From positions 1-64,000 of the forward strand of contig NZ_JADKPZ010000005.1 of assembly GCF_016106035.1 (NCBI RefSeq): 64,000 nucleotides of DNA, written 5' to 3'. The DNA comes from Arcobacter vandammei (GTDB lineage: Bacteria > Campylobacterota > Campylobacteria > Campylobacterales > Arcobacteraceae). Every line of letters starts with the position of its first letter. The first letter of the stretch is position 1. The notes below the pieces were generated by a model. The model ran no database searches, had not been told where the DNA came from, and worked only from the letters and a program-made list of their open reading frames with translations. This document shows, in pieces, positions 49,849 to 61,328 of the stretch. A program made the translations under genes and the position numbers.

Positions 49849-50715
49849 TTAATCTTTAGGTTTTACAAAACTTTCTAAAAACTCTTCAATATTATATTTT
49901 TCTCTATATTTTTCACTCATTAAATGAATAAAAACATCACCTAAATCAATAACAGTCCAGTTGTCATCTTCATCAACTCTTAAAAACTCTTCACCTTTTG
50001 GTTTTAAATCAATTTTTAAGTGATCTAATAATGCACTTGCATGTTTTGGATTTAAAGTTGTAGCAATAACAACATAATCAACTAAATACTCTTTTGATGT
50101 TAAATCAAACACTTCAATATCAACAGCTTTTTTATCTTCTAAAATTGCTTTTATATTTTCAATTCTATTATTCAAAATTTTTCCTTTTTTTAAATATTTT
50201 AGGTCTTCCCAAATCTCTTTTGGTACATAATCTAAATCTAAATTCTCTCTTAGTTTTGTAGAGCTAATATCTATATTTATATCAAGAGTTTTAAAATCTT
50301 TTGATATTAAGTTATAGCCAATTCTAAGTGCTACAACAAATTCTAAACTCTCTTTTAGTTCATCTATATTATGCCATCTATGAAGAGATTTTAGATTGTC
50401 TTCACCTATTATAAAATAGATTTTACTAGGCTTGTATAGGTCTTTAATATATCTAATTGTCTCATAAGTATAGCTTAGTTTTTTTTGCTTTATCTCAAAA
50501 TCACTAATTTCAACTTTAGGATTATTTTTAAAAACTTTCTTAAGTAGTTCAAATCTTACATTTGGCTCAAATAAAAACTCTTTTTTAAATGGATTTAGAT
50601 AGGTTGGAATGATTATAAGTTTATCAATATCTAGCTCTTTTAATGCTGTTTCAACAATAGCTTTGTGTGCTATGTGAATAGGATCAAAACTGCCACCAAA
50701 AATTGCAATTTTCAA
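49849..50715 (-). CDS. nadD: NadD-RsfS fusion: nicotinate-nucleotide adenylyltransferase and ribosome silencing factor
   Basis: The 288-residue protein joins two activities. Residues 1-175 are NadD (NaMN to NaAD in NAD synthesis): GGSFDPIHIAHKAI with the HxxH motif, PTYLNPFK, YFIIGEDNL and DINIDISSTKLRENL. Residues about 184-288 are RsfS/Iojap, which blocks subunit joining: IKAILEDKKAVDIEVFDL, DYVVIATTLNPKHASALLD, WTVIDLGDVFIHLM. In many bacteria the two are adjacent separate genes; here there is no stop or start between them in a single open frame. Confidence 0.9.
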   Translation of the reverse strand: MKIAIFGGSFDPIHIAHKAIVETALKELDIDKLIIIPTYLNPFKKEFLFEPNVRFELLKKVFKNNPKVEISDFEIKQKKLSYTYETIRYIKDLYKPSKIYFIIGEDNLKSLHRWHNIDELKESLEFVVALRIGYNLISKDFKTLDINIDISSTKLRENLDLDYVPKEIWEDLKYLKKGKILNNRIENIKAILEDKKAVDIEVFDLTSKEYLVDYVVIATTLNPKHASALLDHLKIDLKPKGEEFLRVDEDDNWTVIDLGDVFIHLMSEKYREKYNIEEFLESFVKPKD

Positions 50716-50805
50716 CTATTTTTTGCCTTTGTTTTATAATTAAATATTATTATAGCAATTTTTGGATAAAATATTTGCTATTTAGAATTTTTATAAAGGG
50801 AATAA

Positions 50806-51804
50806 ATGGCTATTAAAGTTGCAATAAATGGATTTGGAAGAATAGGAAGATGTGTAGCTAGAATTATTGCTACAAGAGACGATGTTGAGTTAGTTGCAAT
50901 CAATGACACAGCAAAACCAGATATGCTTGAATATATCACAAAATATGATACAGTTCACGGAACTTTTAATGGAGATGTTAAAGTTGAAAATGGTTATTTA
51001 AAAATGGGAAAAATAAATGCCAAATTGTATTCAACTAGAGATGCTAGTGAATTAACTTTTACAAAAGATTGTGGAGCTGATATTGTTTTAGAGTGTACAG
51101 GAGCATATTTGACAAAAGAGTCTTGTCAAGTACATATAAATAATGGTGCGAAAAAAGTTGTAATGTCAGCACCTGCAAAAGATGATACAAAAACTTATGT
51201 TGTTGGAGTAAATGAACACACTTATGAAGGTGAAAAAATAGTATCAAATGCTTCTTGTACAACAAACTGCTTAGGACCAATAGCAAAAATTATTGATGAT
51301 GCATTTGGAATTGAAAAAGGTTTAATGACAACTATTCACTCATATACAAATGACCAAAATATTTTAGATGTAAAACATAAATCTGATAAAAGAAGAGCAA
51401 GAGCAGGTGCACAAAATATGATACCTACAAGTACAGGTGCTGCAAAAGCTATGAGATTAATTATGCCTCAACTAGATGGTAAACTTCACGGACAAAGTGT
51501 AAGAGTTCCAACTCCAAATGTATCAATGGTAGATGTAAATTTTGTAATCAAAAAAGATACAACAAAAGAGGAAATAAACGAACTTTTCACAAAAAAATCA
51601 AAAGAACTTGCTGGAATAGTTGCAGTTGATAATGATATGTTAGTGTCAAGTGATATTATTGGAAATACAAACTCTACAATAATTGCAAGTGATTTAACAC
51701 AAGTAATTGGTGGAAATATGATAAAAGTTATGAGTTGGTATGATAATGAGTGGGGTTATTCAGCAAGACTTGTTGATTTAGCTGTTTATGTAGCAAATAA
51801 GTAA
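50806..51804 (+). CDS. gap: Glyceraldehyde-3-phosphate dehydrogenase
   Basis: The 332-residue enzyme has the NAD fold [13 protein letters not shown] at the start, the active site [15 protein letters not shown] (Cys about 151), and [13 protein letters not shown] and [13 protein letters not shown] near the end. It begins a tight glycolysis/gluconeogenesis operon gap-pgk-tpiA, with 8 bp to pgk. In Arcobacter-type metabolism it is likely to serve gluconeogenesis. Confidence 0.97.
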   Translation: MAIKVAINGFGRIGRCVARIIATRDDVELVAINDTAKPDMLEYITKYDTVHGTFNGDVKVENGYLKMGKINAKLYSTRDASELTFTKDCGADIVLECTGAYLTKESCQVHINNGAKKVVMSAPAKDDTKTYVVGVNEHTYEGEKIVSNASCTTNCLGPIAKIIDDAFGIEKGLMTTIHSYTNDQNILDVKHKSDKRRARAGAQNMIPTSTGAAKAMRLIMPQLDGKLHGQSVRVPTPNVSMVDVNFVIKKDTTKEEINELFTKKSKELAGIVAVDNDMLVSSDIIGNTNSTIIASDLTQVIGGNMIKVMSWYDNEWGYSARLVDLAVYVANK

Positions 51805-51812
51805 GGAATAAA

Positions 51813-53009
51813 ATGCAATTACAAGAGCTTAAAAATATAGATATAGCAGGAAAAAAAGTATTTATTAGATGTGATTTTAATGTTCCTGTTGATGAGTACA
51901 ATAATATTACAGATGATAGAAGAATACGAAGTGCTTTAAATACTATTAGATATTGTATAGACAATGATTGTTCAGTGATTTTAGCAAGTCATTTTGGAAG
52001 ACCAAAAGGTGGATTTGAAGAGAAATATTCACTTCTTCCAATAGCTAAAAGATTACATATTTTACTAAAACAAGAGATAAAACTAGCTCCAAATGTTGTA
52101 GATGACGAGACATTAAAAATGGCAAAAGAGTTAAAAGCTGGTGAAATTATGCTTTTAGAAAATATGAGATTTGAAGCAGGTGAAACTAAAAATGATGAAG
52201 AGTTAAGTAAAAAACTAGCATCTATGGCTGAAGTTTATGTAAATGATGCCTTTGGTGTTTCACATAGAGCTCACTCATCTGTTGAGGGAATTGCAAAATA
52301 TTTTGATATGAATCATAAAGCAGCTGGATTTTTACTAGCAAAAGAGATTAAATTTTTTCACCATATAGTTGAAAATCCAAAAAGACCATTTGTTTCAATA
52401 GTTGGTGGTTCAAAAGTATCTGGAAAACTTGAAGCTTTATATAATCTTGTTCCAAAGGTTGATAAGATAGTTATTGGTGGAGGGATGGCATTTACATTCT
52501 TAAAAGCTTTAGGATATGAAATTGGAAAATCACTTGTTGAAGAGGATTTAATCCCTGAAGCTATAAAAATTATGGATTTAGCAAAAAAAGAGGATACAAA
52601 ACTATATTTACCTGTTGATATAGTTGCTGCTGAAGCTTTTGATTCTGAAGCAATAGCAAAAATTGTTCCAGTTCAAGAGATGCCAAAAGCTTGGATTGGG
52701 CTTGATATAGGACCTGCAACTGCCCTACTATTTAGTGAAGTGTTAAGCGATGCAAACACTATTTTGTGGAATGGACCAATGGGTGTTTATGAGATGGAAA
52801 AATTTGCAAAAGGTAGTACAAAAATATCTCATGCAGTAGCTAGTTCTTATGCTACAACTGTTGTTGGTGGTGGAGATACAGCTGATTTAGTAAGAATAAC
52901 TGGCGATGAAGCTGATATGACATTTATATCTACAGGTGGAGGAGCTTCGCTTGAACTTATTGAAGGAAAAATTCTTCCAGGTGTAAAAGCACTTGTTATT
53001 GAGGAATAA
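51813..53009 (+). CDS. pgk: Phosphoglycerate kinase
   Basis: The 398-residue enzyme has [16 protein letters not shown] near residue 14, [16 protein letters not shown] near 53, [13 protein letters not shown] near 195 and the nucleotide site GGGDTADLV near 353. It lies between gap and tpiA with 8- and 3-bp gaps. Confidence 0.97.
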   Translation: MQLQELKNIDIAGKKVFIRCDFNVPVDEYNNITDDRRIRSALNTIRYCIDNDCSVILASHFGRPKGGFEEKYSLLPIAKRLHILLKQEIKLAPNVVDDETLKMAKELKAGEIMLLENMRFEAGETKNDEELSKKLASMAEVYVNDAFGVSHRAHSSVEGIAKYFDMNHKAAGFLLAKEIKFFHHIVENPKRPFVSIVGGSKVSGKLEALYNLVPKVDKIVIGGGMAFTFLKALGYEIGKSLVEEDLIPEAIKIMDLAKKEDTKLYLPVDIVAAEAFDSEAIAKIVPVQEMPKAWIGLDIGPATALLFSEVLSDANTILWNGPMGVYEMEKFAKGSTKISHAVASSYATTVVGGGDTADLVRITGDEADMTFISTGGGASLELIEGKILPGVKALVIEE

Positions 53010-53012
53010 TTT

Positions 53013-54547
<1,535 letters not shown>

Positions 54548-54552
54548 TTTAT

Positions 54553-54671
54553 AAAATGTATCTTTTTGCCAAAATCTTCGTTTACAAAAAATCTTAAGCA
54601 CTCACTTACAAAAGTAAGCTCGTTTGCTTAAGATTTTTCAAGCCTTGATTTTGACTAAGAATATCCATTTT
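54553..54671. repeat. 119-bp nested inverted repeat between fabI and lysA
   Basis: The core is AAAAATCTTAAGCA (54587-54600) and TGCTTAAGATTTTT (54625-54638), perfect 14-bp arms. They enclose the hairpin CTTAC-AAAA-GTAAG (54605-54618). Outer arms are CAAAATC (54570-54576) / GATTTTG (54647-54653) and AAAATGTAT / ATATCCATTTT (54553-54561 / 54661-54671, one mismatch). The layout is like the element before dnaK, but the sequence differs. It could include the fabI terminator. Confidence 0.65.
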
Positions 54672-54790
54672 CTAGGTTTTATTAAGAAAAAGAGTAAAAT
54701 CACTTTCGATAATAGAGTTAATTTTTTAAAATTTTAAGAACTTTTTTTAAAGTTTTTAAAATTTTAAAACCAAATTTATGAAGGATAATT

Positions 54791-55999
54791 ATGAATATAG
54801 ACTTTAAAGCATTAGCACAAAAATATCAAACACCTTATTATGTATATGATTTTGACCATATTACAAAACAATATACAGAATTAAAAGAGTCATTTAGAGC
54901 AAGAAAATCTCTAATCGCATATGCTGTTAAAGCAAATTCAAATTTAAGTGTCGTAAAACATCTTGCAAATCTTGGAGCAGGTGCTGATTGTGTTAGTATT
55001 GGTGAGGTAAGAAGAGCCTTAACAGTTGGTATTCCTTCTTATAAGATTATTTTTTCAGGAGTTGGAAAAAGTGATGATGAGATAAAACAGGCTTTAGAAC
55101 TTGATATTTTAATGATAAATGTTGAAAGTGCAGCAGAGTTAAATAGAGTTGAAATAATAGCAAAAGAGTTAGGAAAAGTTGCAAGAATTTCTATTAGAGT
55201 AAATCCAAATATTGATCCAAAAACTCATCCTTATATCTCAACAGGACTTCATGAAAATAAATTTGGAGTAGATATTGATACAGCAAAAAGAATGTATATT
55301 CAGTGTAAAAATAGTGAGTTTTTAGAGCCAACAGGTATTCATTGTCATATAGGTTCTCAATTAACAGAGCTTCAACCAATTAAAGATGCAGTTAAAATAG
55401 TTGCTGATTTAGTTAGAAATTTAAAAGCTATTAAAATTGAGCTATCTTTTATGGATGTTGGTGGAGGATTAGGAATTGTTTATGATGATGAGAAACTAAT
55501 TGATACTTATGAATATGCACAATCAATATTAGATGTTATGTTTGGTCTTGATTTAACAATTGTTTGTGAACCAGGAAGATTTATTGTTGGAAATTCTGGA
55601 GTTTTTGTTACAAAAGTTTTATATGAAAAAATAAATGGAAACAAAAGATTTGTAATTGTTGATGGAGCAATGAATGATTTAATCAGACCTGCACTTTATG
55701 GAGCTTATCATAAAATAGAGGTTTTAAATGAGAATAGAGATTTTAGTGATTGTAATCTTGTAGGACCAGTTTGTGAAAGTGGAGATTTCTTTGCAAAAAA
55801 TATTGAACTTCCTGTAACTTGCCACAATGATTTAGTAGCAATTTATAGTGCTGGAGCTTATGGATTTACGATGAGCAGTAACTACAATACAAGAGGAAGA
55901 GTTGCTGAGATTGCTGTAGAAAATGGAAATGATAGATTAATTAGAAGAAGAGAGAGTTTTGAAGATTTAATTGCACATGAAATTGAATTTATAAAATAG
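54791..55999 (+). CDS. lysA: Diaminopimelate decarboxylase
   Basis: LysA makes lysine from meso-diaminopimelate. The 402-residue PLP enzyme has the Schiff-base lysine in IAYAVKANSNLSVV near residue 47, GLHENKFGVDID near 155, HCHIGSQL near 184, GGGLGIVYDD near 225 and CEPGRFIVGN near 260. AAGGATAATT precedes the ATG. It begins lysA-pheA-hisC-dxs. Confidence 0.96.
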   Translation: MNIDFKALAQKYQTPYYVYDFDHITKQYTELKESFRARKSLIAYAVKANSNLSVVKHLANLGAGADCVSIGEVRRALTVGIPSYKIIFSGVGKSDDEIKQALELDILMINVESAAELNRVEIIAKELGKVARISIRVNPNIDPKTHPYISTGLHENKFGVDIDTAKRMYIQCKNSEFLEPTGIHCHIGSQLTELQPIKDAVKIVADLVRNLKAIKIELSFMDVGGGLGIVYDDEKLIDTYEYAQSILDVMFGLDLTIVCEPGRFIVGNSGVFVTKVLYEKINGNKRFVIVDGAMNDLIRPALYGAYHKIEVLNENRDFSDCNLVGPVCESGDFFAKNIELPVTCHNDLVAIYSAGAYGFTMSSNYNTRGRVAEIAVENGNDRLIRRRESFEDLIAHEIEFIK

Positions 56000-56007
56000 G
56001 TGGAAAT

Positions 56008-57087
56008 ATGGCTATAGAAGATGGTTTAAATGAGATAAGAAATAAGCTTGATTGTATAGATAATAAGCTTCTTGATTTGCTAAATGAGAGAATGGAGCTT
56101 GTTCATCAAGTAGGAGTTATAAAAGCTCAAAGTGGTGGAGCTATTTATAGACCTGAGAGAGAAAAAGCTATTATAGACAGACTTGAAAAGATAAATAAAG
56201 AGAATAAAGGTCTTTTAAATAGAAGTGCTATTGAAGCTCTGTTTTTAGAGATTTTTGCAATTTCAAGAAATTTAGAGTTACCTGAGAATATTGGTTATCT
56301 TGGACCAAAAGGAAGTTTTACACATCAAGCAGCTGAAGCTAGATTTGGAGCTATGAGTTCTTATGTTTCTGTATCTTCAATTAAAGGTATATTTAAAGAG
56401 TTAGAGTCAAAAAAGATAAAATATGGAGTTGTTCCAATAGAGAACTCTTCAAATGGAATAGTAAATGATACAATAAATGGATTTACACATTTTAATTCAA
56501 AAATAGTTGCAGAAGTTGTGTTGAAAATTCATCATACACTAGCAACGACTTGCGATAAAATTGAAGATATAAAAAAGATTTATTCAAAAGATATAGCTTT
56601 TGATCAGTGTAGAAAATTTTTAAATAATTTTGGTCTTGATGAGGTTGAGTTAATTCCTGTTGAAAGTACAACAAAAGCTGCAAAACTAGCAGCTGCTGAA
56701 AAAAACAGTGCTGCAATTTGTGCTCATGTTGCTGCAAAATTGTATAATCTTCCAATATTGTTTGAAAATATTGAAGATAAAGACAATAACAAAACAAGAT
56801 TTTTTATACTAAGTGATTTTGAAAATGCACCAAGTGGAAATGATAAAACTTCACTTCTTGCAAAATTCCCAGATGAACAAGGTGTACTTGTAAAGTTTTT
56901 AAATGATTTAAATGATGCAAAAATAAATCTTACAAAGATAAAATCTCATATTATTGAAGGTGATTCAATATTTTTTATAGATTTTGATGGTCATAAAGAT
57001 GATGAGAATATTAAAAAAGTGCTTGAAAAACATAAAACTAGTGTAAAAATACTAGGTTCTTATGTAAAAGAGATAAAAGATATATAA
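56008..57087 (+). CDS. pheA: Bifunctional chorismate mutase / prephenate dehydratase
   Basis: The 359-residue P-protein catalyses two steps to phenylpyruvate. Chorismate mutase (about 6-90) starts LNEIRNKLDCIDNKLLDLLNE. Prephenate dehydratase (about 97-275) has GYLGPKGSFTHQAAEARF, VPIENSSNGIVNDTI and NKTRFFIL. The C-terminal ACT domain (about 285-359) with ESH-like IKSHII gives feedback control by phenylalanine. AGGTGG precedes the ATG. Confidence 0.95.
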   Translation: MAIEDGLNEIRNKLDCIDNKLLDLLNERMELVHQVGVIKAQSGGAIYRPEREKAIIDRLEKINKENKGLLNRSAIEALFLEIFAISRNLELPENIGYLGPKGSFTHQAAEARFGAMSSYVSVSSIKGIFKELESKKIKYGVVPIENSSNGIVNDTINGFTHFNSKIVAEVVLKIHHTLATTCDKIEDIKKIYSKDIAFDQCRKFLNNFGLDEVELIPVESTTKAAKLAAAEKNSAAICAHVAAKLYNLPILFENIEDKDNNKTRFFILSDFENAPSGNDKTSLLAKFPDEQGVLVKFLNDLNDAKINLTKIKSHIIEGDSIFFIDFDGHKDDENIKKVLEKHKTSVKILGSYVKEIKDI

Positions 57088-57122
57088 ATTATAATAGAAG
57101 TAAATATAAAAGGAAAAATAAA

Positions 57123-58226
57123 ATGAAATTTAATAAAGTATTTAATAATGTTTCAACTTATGAAGCAGGAAAACCAATAGAATTAGTTGTAAGAGAGTAT
57201 GGAATAGATCCAAAAGATGTAGTAAAATTAGCTTCAAATGAGAATCCTTATGGTTGTTCACCAAAGGTTATTTCTAAAGTTGAAAGTATTGTGAAAAATA
57301 TGTATTTATATCCAGATGACTCAATGTTTGAGTTAAAAGATGCTTTAGGAAAAAAATATGATATGGATAGCAAAAATATTATTATTGGTTCTGGAAGCGA
57401 CCAAATTTTAGAGTTTTGTGTTCATGCAAAATGTAAAAAAGGGTCAAATGTTTTAATGGCAAAAACAACTTTTGCTATGTATGAAATCTATGCAAAACAA
57501 GTTGGAGCAAATATCATAAAATGTAAAAAAGATTTACCTGATTTAAAAGAGCTTTTGAAACTATATAAAAAACATGGAGCAGACTTAATCTTTTTATGTG
57601 TTCCTAATAATCCACTTGGTGATTGTTTTGATAAAGATGAAATTTACAAATTTTTAGAGAAAATTGATAAAAATACTTTGGTAGTTGTTGATGGTGCTTA
57701 CAATGAATTTGCAGGTTTTAAAGATGAAAAGAAAAAAATCTGCCCAAAAGATTTAATCACAAAATTCCCAAATAGTGTATATTTAGGAACTTTCTCAAAA
57801 GCTTATTCATTAGGTGGAATGAGAGTTGGTTACGGATTTGGTCAAATAGATATAATCTCAACTTTTTATAAAATAAGAGCTCCTTTTAATATTACAACTT
57901 TAAGTTTAGCAGCTGCTATTGAAGCACTAAAAGATGAAGAGTTTGTGAATGAGTGTATATCTAAAAACTTTATTGAGATGAAAAGATATGAAGAGTATGC
58001 ACAAAATAAAGGCTTTGAATATATTCCATCTTATACAAATTTTATAGCTATTAAATTAGGAAAATATAGTTCAAAAGTTGTATCTCAAAAATTACTAGAG
58101 CGAGGTATGATTATACGAGATTTAACAGGATATGGTTTAAATGCTATTAGAATTACAATTGGAACAAATGAGCAAAATACAAAGTTATTTAAACTTTTAG
58201 ATGAAGTTTTAGCAGAGTTAAACTAG
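57123..58226 (+). CDS. hisC: Histidinol-phosphate aminotransferase
   Basis: The 367-residue class II aminotransferase has LASNENPYGCSPKVI near residue 37, GSGSDQILEF near 90, CVPNNPLGDCFD near 160, DGAYNEFAG near 196 and the PLP lysine in YLGTFSKAYSLGGMRVGYG near 224. The order lysA-pheA-hisC is as in C. jejuni. It may also act on aromatic amino acids. Confidence 0.93.
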   Translation: MKFNKVFNNVSTYEAGKPIELVVREYGIDPKDVVKLASNENPYGCSPKVISKVESIVKNMYLYPDDSMFELKDALGKKYDMDSKNIIIGSGSDQILEFCVHAKCKKGSNVLMAKTTFAMYEIYAKQVGANIIKCKKDLPDLKELLKLYKKHGADLIFLCVPNNPLGDCFDKDEIYKFLEKIDKNTLVVVDGAYNEFAGFKDEKKKICPKDLITKFPNSVYLGTFSKAYSLGGMRVGYGFGQIDIISTFYKIRAPFNITTLSLAAAIEALKDEEFVNECISKNFIEMKRYEEYAQNKGFEYIPSYTNFIAIKLGKYSSKVVSQKLLERGMIIRDLTGYGLNAIRITIGTNEQNTKLFKLLDEVLAELN

Positions 58227-58238
58227 GAGTTTATTATT

Positions 58239-60050
58239 TTGAATATTGAAGTAAAAGGCAAAAATAAAGAAGAGTTAGAAGATTTAGCATCAAAGATACG
58301 AGAGCGAATTATTGATGTAGTTTCAAGAAAAGGTGGACACTTTTCATCAACTTTAGGTGCTGTTGAATTAACTCTTGGAATGCACTATGTTTTTGATATA
58401 GAAAATGATCCTTTTATTTTTGATGTTTCTCATCAATGCTATCCACATAAGCTTCTTACTGGTCGTTGGGAAGAGTTTGAAACTATTAGACAATTTGGTG
58501 GAATGTGTGGTTTTACAAAACCAAAGGAGCATAAGGCTGATTATTTTGTTGCTGGGCATAGTTCTACTTCTATTTCCCTGGCAACTGGAGCTGCTAAAGC
58601 AATTAAGCTAAAAGAGCAAAATAGAGTTCCAGTTGTTATGATTGGAGATGGTTCTATGAGTGCTGGAATGGTTTATGAAGCACTAAATGAACTAGGAGAT
58701 TTAAAACTTCCTGTTGTGATTATTTTAAATGACAATGAAATGAGTATTGCAAAGCCAATAGGTGCTATTTCGAAATATCTTTCAAAAATACTTGCTGGAA
58801 AATTTTATCAAAGTTTTAAAACAAGAGTTGATAAATTTATAAGAAATAATATGCCAGAAGGTACAACTTATCTAGCGAAAAGATTAGAGAGTTCTATTAA
58901 ACTAATCACTCCTGGAATTTTATTTGAAGAGATGGGAATAGATTATATAGGTCCAATTGATGGGCATGATATAGATGAGATTATAGAGACTTTAACTATT
59001 GCAAAAGAGATGAATAAGCCTGTAATTGTACATGCAAGAACAGTAAAAGGCAAAGGCTATAAAATAGCTGAAGGGCAACACGAACATTGGCATGGAGTTG
59101 GTCCTTTTAATGTTGAAGATGGAGAATTTACAAAGAAAGCATCAAGTAAAAGTGCAACAGCTATCTATTCTGAAGCTCTTTTAGATTTAGCCTGTAGATA
59201 TGAAAATGTTGTTGGAGTAACAGCAGCCATGCCAAGTGGAACGGGAATGGATAAATTAATAGATAAATTTCCAGATAGATTTTGGGATGTAGCAATTGCA
59301 GAACAACATGCAGTTACATCAATGGCAGCTATGGCAAAAGAGGGCTTTAAACCTTTTGTTACAATATATTCTACATTTCTACAAAGAGGCTTTGACCAAA
59401 TTATCCACGATGTTTGTATTATGAATTTACCAGTTGTTTTTGCTATGGATAGAGCTGGAATTGTTGGAAATGATGGAGAGACTCATCAAGGAGTTTTTGA
59501 TATAAGCTTTTTAAGATTTATTCCAAATATGATTTTATTTGCTCCAAGAGATAATGAAACATTAAAAAATGCTATTGATTTTTCATATGGTTTAGAAAGT
59601 CCTTGTGCTATTAGGTATCCAAGAGGTTCTTTTAAAGAGTTAGAGTTTAAAGCAACACCTTTTGAGCTTGGTAAAGCAGAGATTTTAAAGCAAGGTTCTA
59701 GTAAGAAACTATTTATAGGTTATGGAGCGGGTGTTTCTAGGGCAATTGAAGTTGAAAAACTTCATGAAGAAGATATTGCAATTTTGGATTTGAGATTTAT
59801 AAAACCAATAGATAAAGAAGTTCTACAAAATTTAGCACAGAAATATGATACTTGGTATGTATTTAGTGATTCTCAAAAGCTAGGTGGTGTTGCTAGTACT
59901 ATTTTAGAAGCTTTGAATGAATTAAATATAAATAGTGTAAAAATAAACTCTTTTGAATATGATGATATGTTTATTGAGCATGGCGATACAAGTGATGTTG
60001 AAAAGTCATTGGAACTACTTCCAAATCAAATACTTTCAAAAATAAAATAA
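58239..60050 (+). CDS. dxs: 1-deoxy-D-xylulose-5-phosphate synthase
   Basis: Dxs begins the MEP isoprenoid pathway from pyruvate and glyceraldehyde-3-phosphate. The 603-residue thiamine-diphosphate enzyme has GGHFSSTLGAVELT near residue 32, VSHQCYPHKLLTG near 65, GDGSMSAGMVYEALNELG near 143, FEEMGIDYIGPIDGHD near 228 and FAMDRAGIVGNDGETHQG near 403. It starts with TTG 58239 (AGGAG upstream). Confidence 0.95.
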   Translation: MNIEVKGKNKEELEDLASKIRERIIDVVSRKGGHFSSTLGAVELTLGMHYVFDIENDPFIFDVSHQCYPHKLLTGRWEEFETIRQFGGMCGFTKPKEHKADYFVAGHSSTSISLATGAAKAIKLKEQNRVPVVMIGDGSMSAGMVYEALNELGDLKLPVVIILNDNEMSIAKPIGAISKYLSKILAGKFYQSFKTRVDKFIRNNMPEGTTYLAKRLESSIKLITPGILFEEMGIDYIGPIDGHDIDEIIETLTIAKEMNKPVIVHARTVKGKGYKIAEGQHEHWHGVGPFNVEDGEFTKKASSKSATAIYSEALLDLACRYENVVGVTAAMPSGTGMDKLIDKFPDRFWDVAIAEQHAVTSMAAMAKEGFKPFVTIYSTFLQRGFDQIIHDVCIMNLPVVFAMDRAGIVGNDGETHQGVFDISFLRFIPNMILFAPRDNETLKNAIDFSYGLESPCAIRYPRGSFKELEFKATPFELGKAEILKQGSSKKLFIGYGAGVSRAIEVEKLHEEDIAILDLRFIKPIDKEVLQNLAQKYDTWYVFSDSQKLGGVASTILEALNELNINSVKINSFEYDDMFIEHGDTSDVEKSLELLPNQILSKIK

Positions 60051-60072
60051 GCCTATACAACTAATTTTCTTT

Positions 60073-60098
60073 AAAATGTCCTTTAAATAGGATATTTT
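60073..60098 (+). terminator. Terminator after dxs
   Basis: AAAATGTCCT (60073-60082), loop TTAAAT and AGGATATTTT (60089-60098) form a 10-bp stem with one wobble, followed by TT. Confidence 0.65.
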
Positions 60099-60211
60099 TT
60101 GTCTTGTATTATAAGATAAAATTATAATAAATTTCAATAAAAACTATAAAATTAATTTTCATTTAATAATTATTATCCTATTATTAACTAATTTTAATTA
60201 GGAGGAATAAT

Positions 60212-61234
60212 ATGAAATTAGCATTATCGCTTTCAATTTTATTAGGTGCAAGTAGTTTATTTGCAAGTCAATCATTAATTACAAAGGCAAAAAATGCGGG
60301 ATTAGAAGCAATCCCAACAGATAAATCAGCTTTGATGAAATTAATTGATGATCCAAAAGATCCAATAACAGATGCAAAAGTTGAATTAGGGAAAAAACTA
60401 TATTTTGATCCAAGACTTTCAAGAAGTAACTTAATCTCATGTAATACATGTCATAACCTTGCTCTTGGTGGAGCAGATGGAGTTCCTGCAGCAATTGGTC
60501 ATGGTTGGACAGCAAATCCATTTCACTTAAACTCTCCAACAGTTTATAACTCAGTATTCTTCAAGGCACAATTTTGGGATGGAAGAAGTCCGCACTTACA
60601 AGACCAAGCAGCAGGACCAATCCAAGCAGCTCCAGAAATGGCAGCACCACCAGCACTTATTGTTGAAAGAATTAACTCTATACCAGCTTATGTAGAAGAG
60701 TTTAAAACAGCTTATGGTAAAGATGTAAAAGTTGATTTCGATAAAATTACTTCTGCAATTGCAACTTTTGAAAGAGTTTTAGTTACTCCGTCAAAATTTG
60801 ATAAATTCTTAGAAGGTGATGAAAATGCACTTAATAAAGCTGAAAAAGAAGGTTTAGATTTATTCTTAGGTAAAGGTTGTACAGCCTGTCATACAGGAAT
60901 TGCTCTTGGTGGAACAATGCAACCATTCCAAATTGCTAACCAATATAAATTTATTAGTGTAGGTGATTTTAAAGGTGATGAGAATGGTATGGTTAAAACT
61001 CCATCTTTAAGAAATATTACTGAAACAGCTCCATATTTCCACAATGGTCAATTCTGGGCTTTAAGTGATGCAGTTAAAGAGATGGGTTCTGTTCAATTAG
61101 GAATTAATATTTCTGATGATGATGCAAGTAAGATTGTAACATTCTTAGGTGCTTTAAAAGGTGATAAACCAGCATTTACTTATCCACAACTTCCAGAGTC
61201 TACAAACAAAACTCCAAAACCATCGTTTGATTAA
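60212..61234 (+). CDS. Periplasmic diheme cytochrome c peroxidase
   Basis: The 340-residue enzyme reduces hydrogen peroxide with electrons from cytochrome c. It has a signal peptide (LALSLSILLGASSLFA) and two heme c sites, CNTCHNLALGG near residue 74 and CTACHTGIALGG near residue 224. FWDGRSPHLQDQA and the conserved loop TAPYFHNGQF with a methionine region at the end are typical. GGAGG lies 7 nt before the ATG. The 60110-60200 upstream region has several AT-rich dyads (TTATAAGATAAAATTATAA) that could bind a PerR/Fur-type regulator; this is speculative. Confidence 0.92.
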   Translation: MKLALSLSILLGASSLFASQSLITKAKNAGLEAIPTDKSALMKLIDDPKDPITDAKVELGKKLYFDPRLSRSNLISCNTCHNLALGGADGVPAAIGHGWTANPFHLNSPTVYNSVFFKAQFWDGRSPHLQDQAAGPIQAAPEMAAPPALIVERINSIPAYVEEFKTAYGKDVKVDFDKITSAIATFERVLVTPSKFDKFLEGDENALNKAEKEGLDLFLGKGCTACHTGIALGGTMQPFQIANQYKFISVGDFKGDENGMVKTPSLRNITETAPYFHNGQFWALSDAVKEMGSVQLGINISDDDASKIVTFLGALKGDKPAFTYPQLPESTNKTPKPSFD

Positions 61235-61258
61235 AACTAAGGCTTTTTGCCTTAGTTT
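61234..61258 (+). terminator. Terminator after the cytochrome c peroxidase gene
   Basis: AAACTAAGGC (61234-61243)-TTTTT-GCCTTAGTTT (61249-61258) is a perfect 10-bp stem, starting at the last base of the stop codon. Confidence 0.75.
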
Positions 61259-61328
61259 ACACTTTTTTAAAACACTTAACTATAAACAAATAACTTTAAG
61301 AGTAAAATCTTTTTTCTAAAGGAAGATT

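Noticed and set aside
60110-60200. Confident PerR/Fur box upstream of the peroxidase gene
   Set aside because: AT-rich dyads exist, but the entire intergenic DNA is so AT-rich that chance matches are expected; mentioned only as a possibility.
61234-61258. Sixth copy of the palindromic repeat (CTAAGGC...GCCTTAG)
   Set aside because: The loop is five T's, no TTCCGAT tail follows, and it lies at the stop codon; it is an ordinary terminator.
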